This document shows, one piece after another, positions 56,490-64,000 of a stretch of DNA of 64,000 bases (positions within the stretch are counted from its first letter, which is position 1; the number at the start of each line of letters is the position of its first letter). Source of the stretch: Deltaproteobacteria bacterium (GTDB lineage: Bacteria; Myxococcota_A; UBA796; CAJQPC01); assembly GCA_016717595.1 (NCBI GenBank), contig JADKFE010000003.1:1-64000 (forward strand), read 5' to 3'. The notes under the pieces are model-generated. The model was given only the letters and a program-made list of their open reading frames with translations. It was not told the origin of the DNA and made no database searches. The position numbers and the translations under genes were made by a program.

Positions 56490-58995
56490 TCACCAGGCCG
56501 TGTTGCCCACGAGCACCGGCGTGCCCCATACGCCCCGATCGGCCAAGCTGTTCACGCTCGCCGACGAGGAGTAGCCCGAGGCCGAGCCGTTGAAGATGAG
56601 CGAGTAGGCCGCCGAGGTCCAGGCGCCGGAGTAGTAGCTAGTCGTCATGCTGTCGCGGTTCGTGCTGCTCATGCCCGTGGCGCTGCCATAGTACACATAC
56701 GAGGTCGTGGAGTGGCTTGAGCCGTTGTAGTAGTGCGGGACGACGAGGTCGGTGTAGCCGTCGTTGTCGAGATCTTCGGCCTCAACGCTGTGGGCGCCGT
56801 TGGACGAGAGCGCGTCGTAGACGCTCGATGAGAGGCCCAAGGAGGATCCGTAGTAGATCATCGTGTAGGCCGTAGACGACCAAGAGCCCGCGTGGTACCC
56901 GCCGAACACCACATCGTCATATCCGTCGCCGTCAAAGTCGCCGACCTCGACCTCCAAAGAGCTATAGGCGGTCAAGCTCGCTCGGTACGCCGCGAGTAGC
57001 CCGACGCGGAGCCGTAGTAGACGTAGCTGGAGGTGGAGTGCGCGCTGCCGTTGTGATACTGAGCGTAAGCGATGTCAGTGTATCCGTCGGTGTTAAAGTC
57101 GGCGGTGTCTACGTCGTAACAGCCCAAGGTTGGGAATGCCTGTGCGATCGGAGCTGCTGCAGCCGCCGGAGCTGCCCCAATAAATGTAGCTCTCCGTACC
57201 AATGCTTCCAGTTGACGAGTAGTAGCTGCAGAAGACGAGGTCCGGGTATCCATCGTTGTCGAGATCTTCGACGAGCCCCTCTAGGGCGCCCGGCGTGGAG
57301 AGGGTCTTGGTGCTGCTTTTTGAGAAGCCAGAGGCGCTGCCGAAGTAGATGACGCTCTCAGTGCCGTAGTTGGAGCCGTTGTAATACGACACAAAGGTCA
57401 GGTCGTCCCAACCGTCAAGGTTGAGATCTTCAATCAGCACCCGCGATGAGCCGACGGTGGCCAAGGCCGTGCTATCCGCGGTGGAGTACCCGGCGGCCGA
57501 GCCCCAATACACCATCGAGTTGACCGAGTAGCTGCTGTCGTTGTAGTAGTTGGAGATGATGACGTCTTGGTAGCCGTCCTGGTCAAGATCGGCGACGTCC
57601 CATCCCCAGCTTCCCGACGAGCTGAGCGTGGTCACCTTCGCGGAGGAGAACTTGCCGCTGCCTTGGTTCATGTACAGGTAGAGGCTGCCTTTGTATACGC
57701 TGCCGGTGTAATGCTGGGCGAGCACGACGTCCGGCAATCCATCACAGTTGAGATCGGTGCAGAGGTCCTCGCCGTCACAGTCCTGATCGACGCCGTCCTT
57801 CGGCGTCTCCGTGGCGGTAGAGCCCGGATACGCCGTGGCCGCGCCGTCTTCACAGTCGGAGCTGTCGGTGACGTAGCCCGTGGGCAGGCTGCACGAGGTC
57901 GTGGTGCTGCCCGGGTCGCCGTAGGTGTCGCCGTCGGCGTCTTTGTAGTACACGTCCGCGTCTAAGGCGTCGCCCTCGTCTTTGGTGGTGTCACAGTCGG
58001 TGTCTACGCCGTCACAGTACTCGGCGGCGCCGGGGTAAACCTTGGCCGTGGTGTCGTCACAGTCGGTGTTGAGCGCGGTGTAGCCCGAGGGCTGGCTGCA
58101 TTGGGTCTTGGTGTAGGCCGTCGATCCGTAGGTGTCTTTGTCGTAGTCGATGTACCAGGTGGACGCGTCGAGGGCGCTGTCTTCGTCTACGTCGCGGTTA
58201 CAGTTGTTGTCGAGGCCGTCACAGAGCTCATCGGCGCCGGGGTTCGCGCTCGTGGTGCTGTCGTCGCAGTCCGTGGAGGTCACGTAGCCTAGCGGGCAGG
58301 CTGCAGGCGGCGGTGGTGTAGTCGGGATCGCCGTAGCCGTCGGTGTCGGCGTCGAGGTAAAAGGTGGTCGTCACGCCCTCGTCGATGGACCCATCACAGT
58401 TGTTGTCCAACGCGTCGCAGATCTCGGCGTCAGAGGGAGAGACCTCGGCGCGGGTGTCGTCACAGTCGTCGCTGGAGGAGGCGTAGCCCTCCGGGGGATC
58501 GCAGCTCGTGAGCGGGCTCGTGGCGTCGCCGTGGCCGTCGCCATCAGCGTCCTTAAACCAGCTCGTCTGCAGGTCCTCGTCGATGGCCCCGTCGCAGTCG
58601 TTGTCGAGGCCCTCGCAGCGCTCGGCGGCGTCGGGATAGACGGTGTTGTCGCCGTCATCGCAGTCTCCGCCTTGGGCGACGAAGCCCGTGGGCGCCTCGC
58701 AGGCGGTGGTCGTGTTGGTGTCGTCGCCGAAGCCATCGGCGTCTGCGTCGGCGTACCACAACGAGCCTAAGCCTTCGTCCACCTCGTCATCGCAGTTGTT
58801 GTCTACGCCGTCACAGACCTCGGTGAGCCCAGGGGCGCGGCTGGCGTCGTTGTCGTCGCAGTCGTCCGCGGCCGTGGCGCCGTCGCCGTCTTCATCGACC
58901 TCGGGGATCGCGGACTCCGTGGGCGTGGTGTCGTCATCTTTGCCAGCGCAGGCGCCGAGGGCGAGGGTGAGCAGCAGGAGCGAAGAGCGGGACAT
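56490..58995 (-). CDS. MopE/FG-GAP lipoprotein, copy A (three frameshifts)
   Basis: ATG 58995 follows GGAGG by 5 nt and gives the lipoprotein signal MSRSSLLLLTLALGAC. MopE-type metal motifs such as ADDCDDNDASRAPGL and CDGVDNNCDDEVDEG fill the N-terminal 370 residues. FG-GAP/VCBS repeats follow, each with a DxDxDGYxD loop and YVYYGSASGYS, ending with PVLVGNTAW. The frame shifts near 58288 (CCTAGCGGG versus CCCGCGGG in copy C), near 57125-57140 and near 56985-57000. In each case the homologous protein resumes in another frame. The three breaks are probably consensus errors in a long repeat, but real decay of one copy cannot be ruled out. Copy B at 59205-61775 is intact. Confidence 0.75.
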
Positions 58996-59025
58996 CGTGT
59001 CCTCCATTGGGGAGATTGGGGCCTA

Positions 59026-59081
59026 ATCATACCGCGATTTGACACCAGGCGGTGGCCAGGAGCCCGCGATCTGAGAAGAGC
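59026..59081 (-). promoter_or_regulatory. Conserved upstream block of copy A (putative promoter)
   Basis: This 56-bp block upstream of copy A matches that before copy B (61806-61861) at 52 of 56 positions by eye. On the minus strand it ends in TATGAT (59026-59031), a good -10 box 31 bp before the ATG. No convincing -35 box is seen at the standard distance, so an activator or alternative sigma factor may be needed. Confidence 0.55.
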
Positions 59082-59204
59082 ATGACCCCCTGCCGTTGTT
59101 CGTGATGTCCCCTGGTCGTGGGGCCGCGCGGCGAGAAAGCTCACGCCGCCGAGGCCAAGCGCCTGCGGGGCTGGCGCTCGGGCGGCAGAGACCGCGCCTC
59201 ACCC

Positions 59205-61775
59205 TCACCAGGCCGTGTTGCCCACGAGCACCGGCCTGCCCCAAATGCCACCCTCGGCCAAGCCGGTCACGCTTGGCGTCGAGCTGTAGCCCGAAGATGA
59301 GCCGTTGAAGATGAGCGAGTAGGTCGTAGGGGACCACGAAGAGGTGAAGTAGCTGCCGATGATGATGTCTGGGATACCATCACCGCTGACATCGCCCACG
59401 GCGACGCTGGCCGGACCCACGGGGGTAGACAGGCTGTCGCGGTCAGCGCTGCTCATGCCCGTGGCGCTGCCGTAGTAGACATAGGAGGTGGTGGAGTGGC
59501 TGTAGCCATCGTAGTATTGTGCTACCACGAGGTCGGTGTAGCCGTCACGGTCGAGATCTTCGGCCTCCATCCGTAGCGCGCCGTTGGTGTCGAGCTGATC
59601 GTATGCGCTCGATGAGAGACCAAGCGCCGAGCCGTAGTAGAACATGGTGTAGGCGACACGCGACCAGCGGCCGGTGTGGTAACCCCCGAACACGACGTCT
59701 TCGAAGCCGTCACCGTTGAAGTCGCCGACGTCAACCTCACAAGAACCATAGGTGGTCAAGCTCGCGTAGTCGGCGGTAGAGTACCCAGCGGCCGAGCCAT
59801 AATAGACGGAGCTTAACGAGGGGGAGGAGATGGCGTAAAACTGGGCGAAGGCGATGTCGCGGTAACCGTCCGCGTTAAAGTCGGCGGTGTCTACGTCGTA
59901 ACAGCCCTCCGTGGGCAGGCTCGTGCGGTCGGAGCTGCTGTAGCCGCTGGCGCTGCCCCAGTAGATGTAGCTGTCGGCGCTGTAGCTGGAGCCCGAGAAA
60001 TAGTTGCAGAAGATGAGGTCAGGATACCCGTCGCTGTCGAGATCTTCGACCAGTCCTTCGAACCCGCCCGGCGTGGAGAGGCTCGTCGTGCGACTCGTCG
60101 AGAAGCCCGAGGCGCTGCCGAAGTAGATGATGCTGTTCACCTTGTAGCTCTCTTTTAGGATATTATAATGCGACACAAACGTAATGTCATCCCAGCCATC
60201 AAGGTTCAGATCTTCGATCAACACCTTCACCGCGCCGATCGTCGGTAAGGCTGTGCTGTCGGACTCGGAGTATCCGGCGGCGGAGCCCCAATACACCATC
60301 GAGTTCAACGAGTTCGTGCTGCCGTCCGTGTAATTGGCGATGACCACGTCCTGGTAACCATCCCGGTCGAGATCGGCGACGTCCCAACCCTGACTACCAG
60401 ACGAGCTGAGCGTGGTCACATTGGATGCGGAGAAGTTACCGCCGCCCTCGTTCATGTACAGGTAGAGGCTGCCGTTAAAGCTGCTGCCGGTGTAGCTCTG
60501 GGCGAGCACCAGATCGGGCAACCCATCACAGTTGAGATCGGTGCAGGCGTCCTGGCCGTCGCAGTCTTGGTCGATGCCGTCGTTTGGCGTCTCCGTGGCC
60601 GTGGAGCCGGGAAAAACCGTGGCCGCGCCGTCGTCGCAATCGGAGCTGTTGTTGGCGTAGCCCGAGGGCAGGCTGCACGAGGTCGTTGTGCCGCTGGGGT
60701 CGCCGTAGGTGTCGCCGTCGGCGTCTTTGTAGAACAGCTCGGCGTCGATGGCGTCGTCTTCGTCCGTCGTCCCGTCACAGTCGGTGTCGATGCCGTCGCA
60801 GCTCTCGGTGGCGCCGGGGTGGATCGTCGCAACGCTGTCGTCACAGTCGGTGCTGACCGTGGTGTAACCCGAAGGCTGGCTGCACTGAGTCTTTGTGGAG
60901 GCCGTCGAGCCGTAGCCGTCTTGGTCGTCGTCGATGTACCAGGTGGGGGCGTCGATGGCGCTGTCTTCGTCAACCTCGCTGTCACAGTTGTTGTCGAGGC
61001 CGTCGCAGAGCTCATCGGCGCCGGGGTTCACGCTCGCCGTGTTGTCGTCGCAGTCGGTGGAGGTCGCGGCGTAGCCCGCCGGCAGGCTGCAGGCGGCGGT
61101 GGTGGAGCTGGCGTCCCCGTCGCGGTCGCCGTCGGCGTCGAGGTAGAAGAGGGTCGTCACGCCCTCGTCAATGGACCCGTCACAGTTGTTGTCCAGCTCG
61201 TCACAGATCTCGGCGCTGGACGGGGAGACCTCGGCGCGGGTGTCGTCACAGTCGTCGCTGGACGACACATACCCCGCCGGGGGATCGCAGCTCATGAGCG
61301 GGCTCGTGGCGTCGCCGTGGCCGTCGCTGTCTCCGTCGCGAAACCAGCTCGTCTGTACGTCCTCGTCGATGGCGCCGTCGCAGTCGTTGTCGAGGCCCTC
61401 GCAGCGCTCGGCGGCGTCGGGGTACACCGTGGCGTCGCCGTCGTCACAGTCTCCGCTCTGAGCGGTGAAACCCTCGGGGGGCTCGCAGGCCGTGGTCGTG
61501 CTGGTGTCGTCGCCAAAGCCATCCGCGTCGGCGTCGGCGTACCACACCGAGCCCACGCCCTCGTCTACCGCGTCGTCGCAGTTGTTGTCGAGGCCGTCGC
61601 AGACCTCGGCGAGGCCCGGGGCGCGGCTGGGATCCCCATCATCGCAGTCCAGCGAGGCGGGGGCGCCGTCGCCGTCCTCGTCGGCCTCGGGTTCGCCGGG
61701 GCTGGAGTCGTCGCCGTCTTTGTCGGCGCAGGCGCCGAGCGCGAGGGTAAACAACAGGAGCGTAGCGCGGGACAT
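59205..61775 (-). CDS. MopE/FG-GAP lipoprotein, copy B (intact)
   Basis: The protein has 856 residues and is uninterrupted. The signal MSRATLLLFTLALGAC is a lipoprotein type. Six MopE-like motifs follow in the first 400 residues, each with a CDDxxA...P turn and a CDGxDNNCDGxxDE loop. From about residue 405 there are eight DxxxDGxxD loops (DLNCDGLPDLV through DVSGDGIPDII), spaced 45-50 residues apart with YYGSASGYS signatures, as in integrin-like FG-GAP propellers. It ends RPVLVGNTAW. The acidic loops should bind calcium; MopE of Methylococcus binds copper, so other metals are possible. It probably forms a surface propeller on a metal-stabilised stalk. It lies head-to-tail between copies A and C. 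Confidence 0.85.
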   Translation of the reverse strand: MSRATLLLFTLALGACADKDGDDSSPGEPEADEDGDGAPASLDCDDGDPSRAPGLAEVCDGLDNNCDDAVDEGVGSVWYADADADGFGDDTSTTTACEPPEGFTAQSGDCDDGDATVYPDAAERCEGLDNDCDGAIDEDVQTSWFRDGDSDGHGDATSPLMSCDPPAGYVSSSDDCDDTRAEVSPSSAEICDELDNNCDGSIDEGVTTLFYLDADGDRDGDASSTTAACSLPAGYAATSTDCDDNTASVNPGADELCDGLDNNCDSEVDEDSAIDAPTWYIDDDQDGYGSTASTKTQCSQPSGYTTVSTDCDDSVATIHPGATESCDGIDTDCDGTTDEDDAIDAELFYKDADGDTYGDPSGTTTSCSLPSGYANNSSDCDDGAATVFPGSTATETPNDGIDQDCDGQDACTDLNCDGLPDLVLAQSYTGSSFNGSLYLYMNEGGGNFSASNVTTLSSSGSQGWDVADLDRDGYQDVVIANYTDGSTNSLNSMVYWGSAAGYSESDSTALPTIGAVKVLIEDLNLDGWDDITFVSHYNILKESYKVNSIIYFGSASGFSTSRTTSLSTPGGFEGLVEDLDSDGYPDLIFCNYFSGSSYSADSYIYWGSASGYSSSDRTSLPTEGCYDVDTADFNADGYRDIAFAQFYAISSPSLSSVYYGSAAGYSTADYASLTTYGSCEVDVGDFNGDGFEDVVFGGYHTGRWSRVAYTMFYYGSALGLSSSAYDQLDTNGALRMEAEDLDRDGYTDLVVAQYYDGYSHSTTSYVYYGSATGMSSADRDSLSTPVGPASVAVGDVSGDGIPDIIIGSYFTSSWSPTTYSLIFNGSSSGYSSTPSVTGLAEGGIWGRPVLVGNTAW

Positions 61776-61805
61776 CGTTCCCTCCGTTCGGGAGATTCGT
61801 GCCTT

Positions 61806-61861
61806 ATCATACCGCGATTTGCCACGAAGCGGTGGCCAGGCGCCCGCGATCTGAGAAGAGC
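61806..61861 (-). promoter_or_regulatory. Conserved upstream block of copy B (putative promoter)
   Basis: This block matches the one before copy A at 52 of 56 positions. On the minus strand it ends in TATGAT (61806-61811), 31 bp before ATG 61775. A GGAGG ribosome site lies at 61781-61785. The conservation outside the coding region shows that the duplicated unit included the regulatory region. Confidence 0.55.
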
Positions 61862-61963
61862 CTGAATCCCGCCCTTGGTCGTTTGGCCCCCTGGATCACG
61901 GGGCGGCCCAGCGAGGGGGCCCCCGCGCTGAGGCGCCGAACCTGTCTAGACTGCGCCTAAGCC

Positions 61964-64000
61964 TCACCAGGCCGTGTTGCCCACGAGCACCGGCGCGGCC
62001 CATACGCCACGATCGGTCAGGGTGTTTACGCTCGCCGTCGAGGAGTAGCCTGAGGAGGATCCGTTGAAGATGAGCGAGTAGGCTGTGGAGGACCAAGAGC
62101 CCGAGTAGTAGCCGCTGAAGACAAGATCCGGCTGACCATCACCGCTCAGATCGCCCACCGCGACGTTGATCGGGCCGGTGGGGGTGGTCAAGCTGTCGCG
62201 GCTGGAGCTGCTCATGCCCGTCGCGCTACCATAGTAGACATACGACGTGGTGGAGTGGCTGGAGCCGTTGTAATAGTGAGGCACCACGAGGTCGGTGTAC
62301 CCGTCGTTGTCGAGATCATCGGCCTCGATCCGATAGGCGCCGTTCGACGAGATCTGGTCGTAGACGCTCGACGAGAGGCCCAAGGCCGACCCATAGAAGA
62401 CGCGGGTATAGGCCGTCGCTGACCACGAGTCGGCGTGGTAACCGCCGAACGCGACGTCTTCGTACCCATCCCCGTCGAAGTCGCCGCTATCGACGCCCAA
62501 GGATCCGTAAGTGGTGAAGCTCGCGCGGTAGGCCGTGGAATAACCCGAGGCCGAGCCATAATAGACGTAGCTAGACGTGGTGTAGGCGCCGTCGTAGTGG
62601 TTCGCGAAGGCGATGTCGGGGTAGCCGTCGGCGTTAAAGTCGCCGGTGTCTACGTCGTGACAGCCCGAGGTGGGCAGGCTCGTGCGGTCGGAGCTGCTGT
62701 AGCCGCCGGAGCTACCCCAGTAGATGTAGCTGTTGGTGCTGTAGCTGGAGTCCGACTTGTAGTTGCAGAAGATGAGGTCGGGATAGCCGTCGCTGTCGAG
62801 ATCTTCGACGAGGCCCTCCCAGCCGCCCGTCGTCGAGAGGCTCGTCGTGCGGCTCGTCGAGAAGCCCGAGGCGCTGCCGAAGTAGATGATGCTGTTCACC
62901 GTGTAGGTGCTGTTGTAATGCGACACAAACGTCAGGTCGTCCCAGCCGTCGAGGTTGAGATCTTCGATCAGCACCCGCACCGCGCCAGTGGTCGCCAGGG
63001 CCGTGCTATCCGCGGTGGAGTACCCGGCGGCGGAGCCCCAGTACACCATGGAGTTGATCGCGTATGCGCTGTCGTTGTAGTAGTTGGCGATGACGACATC
63101 TTGATAGCCGTCCTGATCCAAGTCGGCGACGTCGTAGCCGTAGCTGCCATAGGACGTGAGGGTCGTGACCTTCGAAGAAGAGAACTTTCCGCTGCCTTGG
63201 TTCATGTAAAGGTAGAGTGAACCCGTATTTTTGCTGCCGGAGTATTGTTGGCCGAACACGACGTCAGGCAACCCATCACAGTTGAGATCGGTGCAGGCGT
63301 CCTCGCCGTCACAGTCCTGATCGACGCCGTCTTTGGGCGTCTCCGTGGCGGTCGAGCCCGGGTACGCCGTGGCCGCGCCGTCTTCACAGTCGGAGCTGTC
63401 GGTGACGTAGCCCGTGGGCAGGCTGCACGAGGTCGTGGTGCTGCCCGGGTCGCCGTAGGTGTCGCCGTCGGCGTCTTTGTAGTACACGTCCGCGTCTAAG
63501 GCGTCGCCCTCGTCTTTGGTGCCGTCACAGTCGGTGTCTACGCCGTCACAGTACTCCGCGGCGCCGGGGTAGGTTTTGGCCGTGGTGTCGTCACAGTCGG
63601 TGCTCAGCGTGGTGTAGCCCGAGGGCTGGCTGCACTGGGTCTTGGTGTAGGCCGTGGAGCCGTAGTTGTCTTTGTCGTAGTCGATGTACCAGGTGGGCGC
63701 GTCGGTGGCGCTGTCTTCGTCTACCTTGCTGTCACAGTTGTTGTCGAGGCCGTCACAGAGCTCATCGGCGCCGGGGTTCGCGCTCGCGGTGCTGTCGTCG
63801 CAGTCCGTGGAGGTCGCGGCGTAGCCCGCGGGCAGGCTGCAGGCGGCGGTGGTGTAGTCGGGATCGCCGTAGCCGTCGGTGTCGGCGTCGAGGTAAAAGG
63901 TGGTCGTCACGCCCTCGTCGATGGACCCATCACAGTTGTTGTCCAACGCGTCACAGATCTCGGCGTCAGAGGGGGAGACCTCGGCGCGGGAGTCGTCACA
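61964..64000 (-). CDS. MopE/FG-GAP lipoprotein, copy C (5' end beyond the window)
   Basis: The frame is open from the window edge at 64000 down to the stop at 61964, so the signal peptide and first motifs lie outside. The visible part has MopE-type motifs (CDALDNNCDGSIDEG, CDGLDNNCDSKVDED, TDCDDTTAKTYPGAAEYCDG) and then FG-GAP repeats (DLDQDGYQDVVIANYYND, DLDNDGYTDLVVPHYYNGSS). It ends PVLVGNTAW, as in copies A and B. It is uninterrupted across 679 residues. Segments near its middle are closer to copy A than to B (for example YTKTQCSQPSGYT and GDALDADVYYKDADGDTYGD), which suggests gene conversion or stepwise duplication. Confidence 0.85.
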   Translation of the reverse strand, partial: CDDSRAEVSPSDAEICDALDNNCDGSIDEGVTTTFYLDADTDGYGDPDYTTAACSLPAGYAATSTDCDDSTASANPGADELCDGLDNNCDSKVDEDSATDAPTWYIDYDKDNYGSTAYTKTQCSQPSGYTTLSTDCDDTTAKTYPGAAEYCDGVDTDCDGTKDEGDALDADVYYKDADGDTYGDPGSTTTSCSLPTGYVTDSSDCEDGAATAYPGSTATETPKDGVDQDCDGEDACTDLNCDGLPDVVFGQQYSGSKNTGSLYLYMNQGSGKFSSSKVTTLTSYGSYGYDVADLDQDGYQDVVIANYYNDSAYAINSMVYWGSAAGYSTADSTALATTGAVRVLIEDLNLDGWDDLTFVSHYNSTYTVNSIIYFGSASGFSTSRTTSLSTTGGWEGLVEDLDSDGYPDLIFCNYKSDSSYSTNSYIYWGSSGGYSSSDRTSLPTSGCHDVDTGDFNADGYPDIAFANHYDGAYTTSSYVYYGSASGYSTAYRASFTTYGSLGVDSGDFDGDGYEDVAFGGYHADSWSATAYTRVFYGSALGLSSSVYDQISSNGAYRIEADDLDNDGYTDLVVPHYYNGSSHSTTSYVYYGSATGMSSSSRDSLTTPTGPINVAVGDLSGDGQPDLVFSGYYSGSWSSTAYSLIFNGSSSGYSSTASVNTLTDRGVWAAPVLVGNTAW

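Overview
The window is GC-rich and gene-dense. It carries no rRNA, tRNA or CRISPR array that I can see. Its gene content points to a Myxococcota-like (delta-proteobacterial) environmental bacterium: an AgmX/PglI-type motility protein, many secreted lipoproteins with MopE-type CDxxD...CDGxDNDCDG motifs, FGE-like lipoproteins, a eukaryotic-type Ser/Thr kinase, and CotH and alpha-2-macroglobulin surface proteins. This placement is inference from gene families; there is no marker gene.

Layout. (1) 1-3785: an FGE-like lipoprotein, a BNR-type propeller lipoprotein with a collagen-like linker, and a sulfatase-like lipoprotein. (2) 3790-15152, minus strand: a defence island of five co-directional genes. 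Two full-length paralogous McrB-like AAA+ ATPases with long N-terminal regions come first. A DUF2357/PD-(D/E)XK (McrC-like) nuclease follows, then an ABC-type ATPase plus DUF4435/TOPRIM pair that resembles PARIS (AriA-AriB). (3) 15341-24928: hypothetical proteins, a PHP-domain (CehA/McbA-type) lipoprotein, a phosphate-selective-like porin, a 42-bp tandem repeat array bounded by 11-bp inverted repeats, a Ser/Thr kinase and a SerA-like dehydrogenase. (4) 24925-34409: zinc-ribbon proteins, MopE lipoproteins, an esterase, a metallophosphatase, a DUF547-FGE-like fusion, a 2H phosphoesterase and an AgmX-like protein. (5) 34491-47791: a giant alpha-2-macroglobulin with a following terminator, an STT3/PglB-like oligosaccharyltransferase, a second PHP lipoprotein and an alpha/beta-hydrolase lacking its nucleophile. 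(6) 47822-55782: chorismate mutase, then copA, a GGDEF cyclase, a TonB-dependent receptor, a sulfotransferase and a CotH protein, tightly packed. (7) 55814-64000, minus strand: two small Bor-like lipoproteins and three tandem MopE/FG-GAP lipoproteins of about 850 residues. The last one runs off the window.

Many otherwise well-conserved genes are interrupted by single-base frameshifts (about 16, several in homopolymers, both insertions and deletions). The protein resumes cleanly in another frame each time. The pattern suits unpolished long-read consensus errors better than gene decay. I therefore give full gene spans and mark each break.

The most interesting part is the 11.4-kb defence operon: a McrBC-like module with two different giant ATPases, directly followed by a PARIS-like toxin-trigger pair.
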